Position numbers and translations under genes: made by a program. Source: Monarcha castaneiventris obscurior (taxonomy: Eukaryota > Chordata > Aves > Passeriformes > Monarchidae). Taken from it: DNA of 64,000 bases. The stretch lies in NCBI GenBank assembly GCA_026261815.1, contig JAMPIT010000848.1, forward strand, positions 3,224,001 through 3,288,000. The letters are read 5' to 3'. How positions within the stretch are numbered: the stretch's first letter is position 1; each line of letters opens with the position of its first letter. Positions 34,076 to 45,780 of the stretch are shown here, piece by piece. The notes beneath the pieces were generated by a model, which saw only the letters and a list, made by a program, of their open reading frames with translations, was not told the origin of the DNA and searched no databases.

Positions 34076-34639
34076 CTCTTTGGTCGTTGGGGATGTTGAA
34101 ACCAGCCTGCATGTGCCAAGAAAATGAGGATTTCTTGGGCCTGGCCCCTCCAGGCATTTATCAGCCCATCTGGGCAGGTACAAGGATCAAGTCTTGCCCA
34201 GAAGGGATTGCAAATTATTTCCTAGGAAGGCTGTTTCAATCCCTTTAGCTGCCCAGTCACTTCTCCATGTTGGGGCACGAGCCCAGCTGCAGGGATGAGG
34301 TCTAGATGCTGATGGGGGGCAGCCAGGCAGCTCCACATCCTTCTCCCTCCCTCAGATCCACAGGGAGAAGTGAGGGGGGAACAGCCACAATTGGCAGCCG
34401 ATGAAAAAATTCCGAATGAGCAAAATTACCCAAGGGATCTGGAGTAGCCACATGCATGATACTGGGCTGGGAACCTGATAGTAGCATCAGCAGGGACTGA
34501 TTTCATCAGACACAATGGATGCACCGAGGTGTAAATCAGGAATAACTTCACCAGTATGAAGGGGAAATCAGCACCAGCTAACACAGGAACTGACCTGCTG
34601 AGTGATGGACGTCCCTCGCTTTTGGTCCTCTCTTTAAAG
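34076..34639. other. Unique non-coding tract
   Basis: I recognise nothing specific after the CR1 fragment. A heavily diverged extension of that CR1 cannot be excluded for the first 150 bases. Confidence 0.45.
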
Positions 34640-35170
34640 ATCATTTTGCATTATATTGCAACTCCTTTCAGGGAAAAAAAGAAAAGGCCTCCCTGATTTT
34701 CATGAAGGGACTCAGAGATAAAGACTGATCACATTACGCAGTAATTGGACCTTCATATCTATAATTGCATTGATTTCTCCTAAGTTTCAGGCATTGACTC
34801 TGGTGAGTGAGAGAGCATTGCAGCAGGGCATGGCTGCCAAGAATCCTCCTGCACTTGGGAGGTGTCAGGCTGGGAGGCTTACCATAGTTTGGTAACTGGC
34901 ATTGCAAATTGCTTTATGAACAGTTTAATGCATTTAAGAGGGTAATAATTTCAGATCCTACCATACAATTTGTTGCAGTGGTGCAGAAGCGTATCTAAAA
35001 ACTTCCAGGGTGAAGGGAGGCAGGGGAAGGAGGGGAAAGAAGAAAGGAAAGCAGAGGGAGGGAGGCATTGCAAGGGGGTGAAAAACCTAATTGTTTTAAT
35101 CATGCTTGATATTACACTGTGAAATTATAATTAACTTAAGAAGTCAGTCAAAACCAGTTAATAACTGTGG
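34640..35170. promoter_or_regulatory. Candidate regulatory tract interrupted by purine-rich repeat
   Basis: AT-rich parts hold ACGCAGTAATTGGACC, CTATAATTGCATTG, and further right CCTAATTGTTTTAATCATGC and GAAATTATAATTAAC. Between them lies a GA-rich low-complexity stretch (about 35013-35070) of AGGGGAAGGAGGGGAAAG type. The regulatory reading rests on motif density only. Confidence 0.22.
35013..35070. repeat. Purine-rich (GA) low-complexity tract
   Basis: Almost uninterrupted G and A on the plus strand over about 58 bases, built of AGGGG, GAAAG and GGGAGG units. Such tracts can adopt triplex or G-rich structures, and they are common in vertebrate DNA. Confidence 0.8.
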
Positions 35171-37149
35171 TGCAACGTGGCTGATTTCAAGTGCTGCATG
35201 GAGGGGAGAGGAGCCAACAGCAGCAAAGCTGCTGGGCTTGACCCTTGCAAGCTAAAGCAGTGCAAGGGCCCCCCAGGCAGCTCTGCAGAGGCTCTGCACA
35301 AGCAGGGAGCAGCACACACAGCATCAGCAAAGCACGAGTGCTTTGTCCCTCCAACACTCCTGATGGTGGATTGGGAAGCCCTTTCCAAAGGAGGATCATC
35401 AGCAAGAGCCCCAGCACATGGGTAGGAGAAACTGAGGCAGTGAGAGAGAAAATGATTTATGACGTGTCAGCAGACCACTTCCAGAGCCAGGGAAAGAGAG
35501 GGCAGCTGACAGGAGGAAGGATCAGGCCTGACTTTCAGCCTGTGCTGATATGGTACTTAAGCAGGAGCCTCTGGAGAGTACTCAGTTTGTTCTTTAAACA
35601 TCCCCTTCCTTTTGCTCATAGAAGGGTGAACCTTTTCCAGCGATTCTGTTGCAGTTAGAAGAAATGCAGCCCTTAAAACGATTTGCACATATGGGCAAAT
35701 ATCAATCTTCCTCAGCCATGCAGCTTTATTAAAATATCTGGGACTATGGATAGGTGGGAACAGAGTTAGAGCTGTGCAGTCTTCCTGTGCATTGCCTGTG
35801 TGCCGTGTGTGTACAGGTGTAACAAGGGTTAATGAGCTGGGATACAAGGGTTACAGCTGGGATAACAAGAGTGTCCTGATGGTATTAATATCCCAAAATA
35901 CATATACAGATTTGGATGGTGCTGAACCCTACGGGAGGCTGATAGTGATAAGGGCAGTGACACTGCAGCCAGCTACAAGGACTGCTGCAGAAATATTTGT
36001 CACAGGGAAGATGCACCCAGGGAAGATCTGTGTGTGTGTGCCAGATATTGCTGTCACTGGCTGCTGTAGCAGGGCAGCAGCACTGATATTTACAGTCTGG
36101 AGGCTATATTGGGAGAGCTGGCTGGTGGCTAGATATCAGCATGGACAGAAAAACGGGAGAGGGAGGAATCAGAGCGGAGTGTGGGAGCAGGTCTCTTCTT
36201 GGGAGATGTGTGTTGAATGCCTGCTGCTGATTTATGGGGAGCTTTTACTGCGTAGGGCTGTGGAGGAGGGGGAGGTGTCCTGAAATGGGAGCAGCACTCC
36301 AAGTTTTGGGTATTTCCTGCAGCCAGGTTGGGAGAAGCGCAGTGCCCAGGGAGCTGGGTGTGCTGTGAGGGCCCCCTCCCCTCAGACAGTGGGCTTTGGC
36401 CAGGGATGGGCATCAGAGCAGCACAGCTGGGACAGGACAGTGTCCTGCCAGGCCCACTCCTTACAGTGAGCCTGAGGGAGGGGATGAGGAGCTTGTGACT
36501 ATAACACGTGCAAATATGGCACCAACACAAGCTCATGGTGCTCTGGGTGGATGCTCAGATCAATTTTCCTCATATTGGACCTCAATGCCTCTCCCGGAGG
36601 TGCAGCCCTGAGGGAGCTGAGTGACTGGTCAGGCTGGGCTGAGCTGGCTTGGTGCTCACCAGGCACCCCAAACCCACCTTTCCCATTAATCTCAAGCCCA
36701 AGAACAGACTATTTGTTCACAGGATTTTCTTGGTGACAGCCAGCCCATGCTCCCATCCATTCCTCTATGACCAGTGTGCCTGGTTTAGGGGCTCCAAGAC
36801 CTCTGCAGACATGGGACCAGCCCCAGCAGAGCAGTCCTGCAGCAGGGCTGGGAGACTGACAAAACCAGGCAATTTTGGATGAAGCAGGGGCAATTCCATG
36901 GCCAAAGCACCTGGCTCTGATTTTACCAGCTATGGCTCCTTCTCTGGAGCACCCACGGAGTGAAAGCACTCTCTGACAGGTGGGGAAGTGTCTTCAGACT
37001 GTGTTAAGAGCTGAGTAGGTTCTGTCTCCCTGGAACATCTACAACAGGTTTTGGCCTTGCTGCTCAACTGCTGGAGAGGGGTGGAGTGGATTGTTTTGTG
37101 TTGTGTGTTCATTGTCACCTTTGGAAAATATTACAGACTATAGCTAATC
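35171..37149. other. Unique non-coding tract
   Basis: I see no gene or dispersed repeat. A (TG)n run of about seven units lies near 36028-36041. The 169-codon plus-strand frame at 35774-36283 has no recognisable domain and is partly overlapped by an opposite-strand frame. Confidence 0.5.
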
Positions 37150-37440
37150 TATCAACTTAGAACATACCAACAAAGGAAACTTTCTTGGGAGACATCTGTC
37201 TGTCCACCTCCATCCTACAATTGCTTTGGTTAGGAGCTACTGGTAGGACGACCTGACTGAAATCAAAAGCCCTAAAAACATTAAAGGGTTTCTTCTTCAC
37301 CCTGTCTTTTTTTTTTTTTTTTAATTTTTTTATTCACCATCAGTATTTCTGTGACAACTCAGCCCCAGCAGCCCCAGGGGACAGGACAGAGAGACGAGGA
37401 GTGGAAGTGCCCTTTGACTAAGCGGGCATTAAATGTTGGC
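37150..37440. other. Unique tract with poly(T)
   Basis: A 16-T run (37307-37322) followed by AA and seven more T may be the reverse-strand poly(A) of a small retroposed sequence or a simple expansion. I recognise no element next to it. Confidence 0.55.
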
Positions 37441-38060
37441 TAACAACCGAGAGACACCGTGAGACTGGAGAGGGGGGGAAAGTTAAAAAGAAAGAAAGAA
37501 GAGCTTTTCAATATGAGCATTCATGTAGTTTTGACAGGAGCAATTTATCATGGCTATGAAAGGCGGCTCTGCCTCCAGCGCTGAAAGACAGCCTGGTTAA
37601 ACTTTTACCTGCCCCTCTGAAAAGGGAGCTGTGCCGCAGCCGGGAGGGGACTGCTCCCTGCTCCGGTGATGCCTCTGTCCATGGGGCTGGGGGAGGGAAG
37701 GGAGGTGCTTCCCAAACAGCTCGTGCCCATCTGTTCTGCACAGAAAGAAACCCTGACAAGGAAGGGGGAGGGAGGGAGTGTGTGAGCCAGCGAGCCGGGG
37801 GCTGGAATGCGGTGATGGGATGGGAGCAAGGCCGGGAGCTGCCCCCCAGGAGATGCTGCAAATTAACACTGAGGATCTCGCCACCCCGCCTTAGCTGCCC
37901 TAGGAGTATGAAAGTGTGTGGAGCAATGCTCCCAAAGCCGGGCAGAAAGGTGACCTGACGTTTTGGGATGTGCATAGTGGGTGGGCAGCAGTGGAGGGGA
38001 AGGAGTGGAAAGTGCAGTGCTGGGATGCAGGACACAGCCAGAGGCGGTGTTGGCATCCCT
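37441..38060. other. GC-rich block with moderate CpG content
   Basis: GC-rich sequence contains GAGAGGGGGGGAAAG, an AAAG microsatellite (37482-37500), GCCGCAGCCGGGAGGGG and GCGAGCCGGGGGCTGG. The 206-codon minus-strand frame (37508-38128) reflects the scarcity of stop codons here. It is serine/proline-rich, resembles nothing known to me and is overlapped in other phases. The block could be a weak CpG island or promoter-like region, but no exon is evident. Confidence 0.4.
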
Positions 38061-39620
38061 AGAAATTGTTTGGGAGATACAGGAGAGATTATGATGAGAA
38101 AAAAACGGTAAAAACACCCCCCCAACAATATTCAGCTGAGATATTCTTTTGTCCCATGGTTTTTCATAGGGAAAGGTGTTGGTCCTGCAGCAGCTCATGG
38201 CAGGCAGGAGCCCAGGCTGGCTGGGATCCTGTGCACAGGCTGTTCTTTGCCATATTCCTGTGCGAATTGACAATTCTCTGAAAAAATAATTTTCTGCTGG
38301 GAATAATGATCCATCTAAATTAAAACATTCCACCACAAAGTGTGGATTTCATTGAAATTTTCAATGGAATGGTTAACAACTTCCACAGCCACACTTTTTT
38401 TCCAATAACCAGCTGGTAGTAGGCTAAATTGTACTGTATTTTCAGTGTTTTATGTGCTAAAATTATGCTAATAAAGTGGCTGTATTTTACATTGTGTGAA
38501 AGAAGCCAACCAATATCATAATAAAACTTTTTCTCACCCATCAAAAACTTCAAGATTTCCCATTTCCCCCCTTCCCTTGATGAAGATAGGATGATATTTT
38601 GAAATCTCGGATGAGCAGACACATCAGCTTGTGCATCCATCAGCACTTGTTCCTGTTGAAGCACGAGTGGGACAATTTGTATTATTAAAAAGAGGACTGT
38701 GATAAAATATTTGCCATGTTTCAGGACAAAATCCAGCAGTGCTGTTTCACCCAAACAAAATCCAGCCACCCCTGTTTGACAACTGAACAATTCCCTGAGT
38801 GTGCCACGGCACACTGAGTTGTCAGAGTTGTGTAGTCACACACCAAAGAGCTGAACTCACCTATCTTCAACCATTACAAATTTAAGCTTCTTTTTTAAGC
38901 CAGCAACCTGATTTCTCTCTGGACATAAGAGAGGGAAAGAGGGAGATACGACTGCAGAAGAGACTTTCTTCCTCTCTGAAACGCAAGCTCTAAGGCATGG
39001 CTGAAGCCAGCTGAGAATTAAATTAATCTTATTTCTTACCCTCTGTGTGTTTAAATCCTGTCCAAGAGCTGTTGATTATTTTGAGACAGCTCAAAGGAAC
39101 CCAAGTTGTTCTAAGGACTATTCTGAGAGCCCTCACACCACAGACAGTGACCACGTAGAACTGGAAGCAGAAGGGGCATTAAGTGTACAGATATTCCCAC
39201 CAGGATTTTCATGTCATTAATTGGTGATCTTCCGACTCTGGAATAACATCTTTTTCCCCTCACATTTCTTATTTCATTATCCCCAGTTCAATACACATCA
39301 GTGCAGGATGAGGCAAACTAGTTAGATATATCAGGAATTATTTAAATTAGGGAGAGATGTATGGGTAGTTAAGTACTTGGTCTTCTATTCTAGCCTAATT
39401 ACATATCAAATTACACTCAAATTATACCCAAAAATAGATGTAAGGAGGTAGTTCTGAAATCTCCAGGAGATATCAGTGGGAGAAAGGTGAAATGAAGCAG
39501 GTGTTGCAAGTAGATCTGAACTAATGCAATATGAAAACCGTGCAGGACCATCATTTTCCATTGTGTCCTGTTATTACCAACATTTGCTTAAAATTTCTTC
39601 GCAAACAAGACCCAGTAATG
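38061..39620. other. AT-rich non-coding tract with possible regulatory patches
   Basis: I recognise no gene. The 164-codon minus-strand frame (38320-38814) lies in AT-rich DNA but matches no family I know. A small perfect inverted repeat AGTGTGCC/GGCACACT with a 2-base loop lies at 38798-38815. Patches with CATTAATTGGTG (about 39216) and AGCCTAATTACATATC (about 39392) are enhancer-like in composition. Confidence 0.4.
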
Positions 39621-41629
39621 AATGGGTGTTCTCTGGGCCTGGAGGAAGCAGTTTATTTTACTAATGCAAGAGAATTTTGCTCTTGATTTTAATGCTGTTC
39701 TGATTCTCATCTGTCTTTGTGACAACAAGAGTGTTCCGGTAATGGAGCAGGTTTGTCACACTGTCCAGCCACTGGGGAGGTGGTGGCTCTTGAACTGGAA
39801 AGAGCTCAGGCTGCTTTCATGGAAGTGGAGAATGCTTTCATGGCAATGTTGTAAATCTGCACTGTCCCTGGCACATTACATAGGTTAAACTAAGCTGTTG
39901 CTACGCCCGTGCCCTGATTTACTGGGTAAAATGGTTTTCGTACACTTAAACTGCTTCCTAGAGGATTACAAAACCAACTGAGCTCTGAAAAATATTTCCC
40001 AGCCTGGAATTTCTTCTTTGAAATCCTCTTTAGGTGGTGGACAAAAGCAAGAGGTCTGCACAGCAACACAGTGCCAGCTTGGTTTGGAGAGTCTCCCGAG
40101 CCCATGGCCATCCCCCATTCCCCAGAAGGGTTGAGTGTCCTCAGTTCTCTGGGAAAGGACAGGACTGGGCTCTAGCACAGCAGCCAAAGATGTCACTGCA
40201 GTCAACAATTGTACCTGGCCCATATCCTGGCTCTTTACCTGCAGGCTGAGTTGAGACACCCACCTACTTCTCAGTTGGAGAGATATTTCTGGCATCAGCT
40301 TTGGAAAAAGCAGCAGATGGTCCCTCGAACCAGGTGTCCATCCAGGAGAAATGAGCAGCAAACTCTACAGCTGAGGGGAACATCACCATTCTGTCACTTC
40401 TGTAAGAGGAAAAACCTGAAATAAAAAACCCAAACAACCCCCAAACCTGCCAGTATATTTATGGCCTTTGCAGAGCTCAGCATCCAACCTCCCCACTGTT
40501 ATGATGTTAAGAATATCTCAGTGCTGGGGAGCAGTAACAGCAGGTCTGTGAGCGAGATGAGCAGATTCTCAACTCCTGTCTGAGGTGTCCCTCCCCATCA
40601 GCTGCTGCCGGAGAGACACATGAAAATACATCACAAACAGGGGGATGGTCCTACCTCTTTAGTGCATCTGGATCCAACATCAGGAGGAAGAGGAGGGTGG
40701 CCTATAAATAATGTCTGCTCTTCACTTGGCTGAGGTTACAGCAAACCAGACCTCAGCACACAGTGAAACATGTCACAGACACTCGTTTGCCACCCTGACA
40801 GCAGCACAAACTGGCTTCTGGGTGTTGATAGAGCCCACAGCTGTGGGCTGCAGGGCTTTCCTCTGGAGCATTAACAGAGGCAGCATTGATTTTAGACTGG
40901 ACAAATGTCTGCTGAGAGCCACAGAGGCAGAACTGACAATGTGGTATGGAGGAAAGGACTGCAGGACCTTTGGTGATCCCTTCCAGGTTATTTTCTGTGA
41001 TTCTGGAAGTTGATTCAGCTTGCAGCCATTAATTAGGTTCAGTGCCAAACTCTGAGGAAGAGCTGGTGAGGGACCAGCCTAGGGACTGAGATGCAAAGCT
41101 GTGCTCTGGAGTGAGGACAGAGGGCAGGGAGGCTGGCTGGGGACCATCTCCAGCATGCCCCTCACTAGTGCAGATTTAAAAAGAAGACTTTTTTTCCATG
41201 AAGAAGCCAAAACCCCATTTATGAAGCTATGTAGATAACAAGGCTCAAGTCCTCCAGGGCATCTGACTACTTGTGAGAATGATATCCAAAATAAAGGCAG
41301 CTGCTTACTTAGATCTCAGAAGTATTCAGGAAGGAGAGCTGATGTTAACATTTTTAAGGCTGATTCAGAGCTGGAGGCTCATCTGGGCACTCTGGATCTT
41401 CCTGAATCTGTTTTTCCTTCACTTGTGTAAGCACTCAGAGACATCAGCCCAATTGGTGATGGACCATGACCTGGCCTCCCTGGAAGCTCTGCAGGGAAGC
41501 CAGAGAGGAGGTCACAGTGAGCTGAAGGCCTCTGCCCCACATTGCCTCTGAAAAGAGAGCAGCAGAAAGGACACAGATACTTAAAGCAATCTAGAAAACC
41601 CATGCTCTATTTCCATGTTCTCTTTCATA
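39621..41629. other. Unique non-coding tract
   Basis: I see no gene. Apart from a possible decayed CR1 tail near 40945-41008, there are no recognisable repeats. Open frames on both strands overlap around 39890-40424. Confidence 0.48.
40945..41008 (+). repeat. Possible decayed CR1 3' tail
   Basis: GGACCTTTGGTGATCCCTTC followed by CAGGTTATTTTCTGTGATTC parallels the CR1 ending in which a GATCTTTAAGGTCCCTTCC-like segment precedes a GATTCTATGATTC-like tail. Several mismatches remain, so it may be an old or rearranged copy, or a coincidence. Confidence 0.4.
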
Positions 41630-41835
41630 GGATAATTGCCACTAATCAGAAGTAAACATGCATACATATATTTATACATTCCCGTGCAAATTATATATTT
41701 ACATGACGGTCTTAGACATCACAATTTTTCATGTCATTGTGGAGCAACTCAGTTAGCAAATGCTAATAAATATTTGGCTTTTGCAAATGAAATATTTTTA
41801 ATGTGCTGCACCAACAGGGAGGGTAAGAAATGCCT
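41630..41835. promoter_or_regulatory. Candidate regulatory block
   Basis: AT-rich sequence has CATACATATATTTATAC, GCAAATTATATATTTACATG, GTTAGCAAATGCTAATAAAT and TTGCAAATGAAATATTTTTA. POU-like TGCAAAT and ATTA-type words are clustered within 200 bp. No direct evidence of function exists. Confidence 0.24.
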
Positions 41836-42399
41836 GCTGGCAGGAAACATTGCCTTGGCTTTTTAATCTGGCTCCCCTTGGGCTGCGTGGCTGGTGGGAT
41901 GTGCTGTGTGGGTGCAGGACAAGCAGCAGTGGTGTGGTATAAATATTCTGATCAAAGCCAGGTTTATTGGTGGTTCCAGTCTGCACTAACATGAAAAAGA
42001 TCACAGTTGCATGAACTTCTTGATGGGCAGAGCAGTAGCCTTGGACAGTCTGGCATATAGAAATATGACCCTGAAATGGGACTGATCAGCTGTGTCACTC
42101 CTCCTGGTGGGGAGGTCTGAAACGAGCGCAGTGAGGTCATGTTTCCCTCTGTGTTGTAGAGCCTTTTTGTTTGTTTATTTTGCACATGGCTCCTGGTCCA
42201 TCTGCAGCAGCTTGTGGCTTGACATTTGAAATTCAACCTCTAAGTGGCAATGGCTGGGTTGGTCGGATACTTAGGTCACATATGACAGCCTTATTTTCTT
42301 GCTGGACACACTTGGCTTCTAGAATTAGAGGCTTGCTTGCTCCACATAGTTCCATTTTTATTTTTAGCATTTACCAGTAAAATTTTGGGATGGGAGCTC
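41836..42399. other. Unique non-coding tract
   Basis: I see nothing specific. A short GTTT repeat lies near 42165-42178. Confidence 0.5.
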
Positions 42400-43050
42400 C
42401 AGCTTTTGTTGTGTTTGTACACGTCTCAGCAAAGTGTCCTAAAATGGCGTGGACTAATTTTTTGTGCTATAATTCTAAAAGGAAACAGCTAATATATTTG
42501 TTCCTTGTACATTATTTAAAAATAGCTGATTAAGGAGAAAAGGGATTTGAATGTAAGTTATAGAAAATTTGTTTGAAATATAAATTTTCAATAAAAACCC
42601 ATTTTCTTTCTTAATAGAGTATTTTTATAGCCCCTGCTATTTGTCCTTCTGCTGTGCCTGTCTCTCTCACACTAAGCAGCAGCAGGATCTGGACACGTAC
42701 ACCATTTTCACACTGATGTCCCTTTGCACACCACAGAGGCACTGCTCCAGAAGGGAAGAAAAAAATCTATTTGCATCCAATCGACTGAGCTCTTTAAGTG
42801 CTGAAACTAGTAGACCAAATGAGTTTATTAGATTATCATTGCGGAAGTTAATAAAGAATTAATTTCTCTTCATGTGACATCCAAAGGCAGTTATTTCAGT
42901 GGCCTGTCCATTTACACAAAGCCAAGTATTTGTCAAGTGTCAAACTCAATTCCCATGACCCAGGCCTCCTCAATAATTCTGGATTAGGAATACCCTTAAA
43001 TGACATTACAAAAATTTTATTCCAAGATGCATTGAGCTCCTGGGACTACT
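42400..43050. promoter_or_regulatory. AT-rich tract with candidate regulatory blocks
   Basis: Words such as GGACTAATTTTTTGTG, CAGCTAATATATTTG and AAAATAGCTGATTAAGG occur in the left part. On the right are CCAAATGAGTTTATTAGATT, GAAGTTAATAAAGAATTAAT and CTCAATAATTCTGG. The right part (about 42770-42990) has balanced composition and looks the more element-like. Confidence 0.25.
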
Positions 43051-43504
43051 CAGGAATTTCAGGTTAGTGAAGGTTATGTAGTCAGCAAAAGCTTGTTGGA
43101 TATAAGATCTGGAATGGAAGGATAGGGTGTGCAATGTTTTCGTGACAGTGGAAAGCATCATGAAAAAGAGAAGACGCCGATTTCCAAAAGGGGATCTTCT
43201 ATTCTCTTTCTCTCCCCTGGAAATAATGCAAAGAGGTTTTATCTGCATTGCAAAATAAGTGGCCGGTGTGATCTCCAGCGCAGGAAACGCTGCAGTGCTG
43301 CTGTAGAAAGAACAGCGTGGGTGCCGTGAGGGGGAGGAGGAGGGGGCAGAATTGAGCCATCAGTTGCTGCTCTGGGAGTTCAGTGCTATAAAACGTCTTC
43401 ATTTAGAGAAGGAGTCTAGAGTTTTGCACATTCCCGACTACCAAGTCAGACATAACATCAAAGAAAGAGGAATCTCTTTTATGTTTTCCTGTTCTCATTA
43501 GATT
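43051..43504. other. Unique non-coding tract
   Basis: I recognise no gene or repeat. A CpG-bearing patch near 43262-43325 (CCAGCGCAGGAAACGC, GTGCCGTGAG) is the only compositional change. Confidence 0.5.
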
Positions 43505-43597
43505 TAGACTAGAGATAAACTGGAGGGAGACTAGGAATAGGGATAGTCTGGATATAAGGATAATCAGAAGGTGGGGTGGAAGATATCCCAATAGATA
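43505..43597 (+). repeat. Quasi-repetitive segment upstream of CR1
   Basis: Related words recur: AGACTAGAGATA (43506), AGACTAGGAATA (43528), AGTCTGGATATAAGG (43545) and AGACTAGATACAAGG (43597, start of the CR1 homology). The third copy resembles the CR1 word GGTTGGATATTAGG as well as the fourth does, so this may be a partially duplicated or rearranged CR1 edge. Confidence 0.4.
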
Positions 43598-43823
43598 GAC
43601 TAGATACAAGGAAATAATTTTTTACAGTCAGCTTGGTGGAACACTGGAACAGATTTCCCAGAGAGCTGTGGATGCCCCATCCCTGGGAACATTCAAGGAC
43701 AGCCTGAATGGGGCTCTGAGCAGCCTGGTCTGGTGGGAGAAGCTGCTGCTCACTGCAGGTGGGTTGGACTGGGTGAACCTTAAATGCCCCTTCCAACCCA
43801 AACTGTTCTATAATTCTGTGATT
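43598..43823 (+). repeat. CR1 LINE 3' fragment, sense
   Basis: CR1 hallmarks appear in order: AGGAAATAATTTTTTACAG, GGAACACTGGAACAGATTTC, TGGATGCCCCATCCCTGGGA, AGCCTGGTCTGGTGGGAGAA, and the end CCCCTTCCAACCCAAACTGT followed by TCTGTGATTC. The copy is sense, 5'-truncated and of the CCCTTCCAACCCAAAC subfamily type. No coding part remains. Confidence 0.95.
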
Positions 43824-45780
43824 CACCTCTGATGACCAGAAACACAAAGCACACAGGGTGGACACAGCCTCCTGTCATTCCTCTAAAAGGGGAATGATGT
43901 AGGATGGGACTTAGACATAGATTCTAGGTAAAGGATGGTAAAAAGAAAAATCCATTTGCATCACTCGAGCCATCAGAAAAAGAGAATCCTTGTGCATACA
44001 TTGACTTTATTGTATTTCAAGGTTATATGAAAATGGAAAGCTAGATGGTAATCAGTAGGAAGAGGTGCCGAGCACTGGACCCTTCCTGTTGGGATAATGC
44101 ACCTTTAAAATGTAAACAGACAGTCTCAAGCATTGTTTTAATCATTAGTAATTTTTCGTTTGAAGGAGTCACTCCATCATCTCTGCAAATGAATTTCCCT
44201 CCCTCCCCTCCATCTCCTCTACTTCTCCTTATTGCCAGGACATTGTGAATGCTTCCACCCAACCTTCTGATTAATGCTGGAATAAATCTGCCTGAGAGTT
44301 GGGGTACAGGACCTTCAGCTGGAAATCTGTCCCTGCAAGTTTCTGCCTGTGGGGGAAACAAGGACCTGACTGTGTATTTCTTCTAATTCCACAGCTGTGT
44401 CTTTAGTGATGTGTGGATGGCTGTGAGCACCCTGTGCTCACAAGAGTGAGGAACAAGAGTGGGCATTTCCTATTTTTGTTCCCAGGAAATAACTGTCTAA
44501 TAACTCACTGCCCAGCAAGGTCCTGAGAGTTAGACCTGAGAGTTCATCTCACCTACCCTTATGGTCTGAAAAATGCCGAGAGTGCAATGTTTGTTACTGC
44601 TGAGAAGTTAAGTGACTAATCCAAGCTTACAGTCTAGACTTCCTCAGCTGTCCTGGGAAAAAGGCAAGGTTCTCCACAAACTGATTCATCTGCCCTAAAA
44701 TGCTTGCCCCAGACAGAAAGGATGAATCCTCCTTCAGAGCTGCCCATTTCTGATCCTGATTACAGAAGAAACTGGAGCTACCAACTTAGACAAGGTGCCC
44801 AGCCTGGACATGTTATTTGGGGTGAGTTGATGCTGCTCAAAGGAGTTTGGCTCTTCTGACCTAAATCTTCCTTGTCTAAAACTTGTTATTATTGTCACAC
44901 AACGGTCCTAAGTTAAACAAAAAAAGGAAAGAAAACTCAGACACAACATTCATAAACATTTAAAGCAAAGATTTAAGTGATCACTCAAATCTCACTATTC
45001 ATTAGTGTTGGGCTTTAACCAGGTACATGTTTGTGATTAAACCTAAGCATGTGTTTGATTGCTTTGATGAACTGAGATGGACAACAGTGTTTCTTACCAC
45101 CTTCAAAGTTGTTCATAGCTGTGTGAGTACCTGAGATCCATGACTTGTCTTTCTCTTAGTGGAGACAACTTGTGGGTTGTTTAAGATGGTTTGAAAAAGT
45201 CAGTGTTAGGAGCTTTTATGCAATCTGTGATTTAAAATTATTCAAAATCTGGACAGACTGGCATTCTCAAGATTTTCTGTACAAAAAGTGTCTACTTAAT
45301 TTCTGTGCACAGAAATTGTGGTGACCACAGCTTCTCCAAAAATAAGTCTGGAAAAGGTACTCTTTTGAATGAGGGACTCTTGTACCTGTGGGGGTGATTA
45401 CCCACAGGGGCTGAGGCATGTAAACTGCAGTTTGTCCTACCTGTGACAGTTCAACAGGACTAAAGAAACAGCAAACAAGAGATGGCTCCAGCATTTGAGT
45501 TGTACTGGGGGTCTCCATCACCTCTTCCCCTCTCTTCTTCTCTCTTCTGCCCAGATTAGCTTCAATGGGTAACATGAAATGAAAGCACACGTACTGCCTG
45601 CAGTGAAAGGCAGTGCAAAGCTCATTTTCCATTAATAACTATTTCCCATTCAAGTATCTTGGAAGCGAGAAAGTGACTGACAAAAAATGGGACAGGGTGA
45701 CACGAACTGTTGTGACACTTTCTAAATCCTCTTGTTGGACTCGTTGCACCTTCAAAATCTAACCTATTTTTATGATGTTA
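43824..45780. other. Unique non-coding tract
   Basis: I recognise no gene. An AT-rich patch near 44090-44170 with CCTTTAAAATGTAAACAGAC and TTTTAATCATTAGTAATTTT is enhancer-like in composition. The rest, including 44890-45250 (AT-rich), has no named feature. Confidence 0.45.

Noticed and set aside
37508..38128. 206-codon minus-strand frame
   Set aside because: GC-rich low-stop sequence, serine/proline-rich low-complexity content, overlapping frames in other phases and no family match.
38320..38814. 164-codon minus-strand frame in AT-rich DNA
   Set aside because: The length is somewhat unusual for AT-rich DNA, but there is no similarity I recognise and no splice or promoter context.
38798..38815. 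Hairpin AGTGTGCC/GGCACACT as a microRNA or terminator
   Set aside because: The stem is only 8 bp with a 2-base loop, far too short for a microRNA precursor, and there is no known seed.
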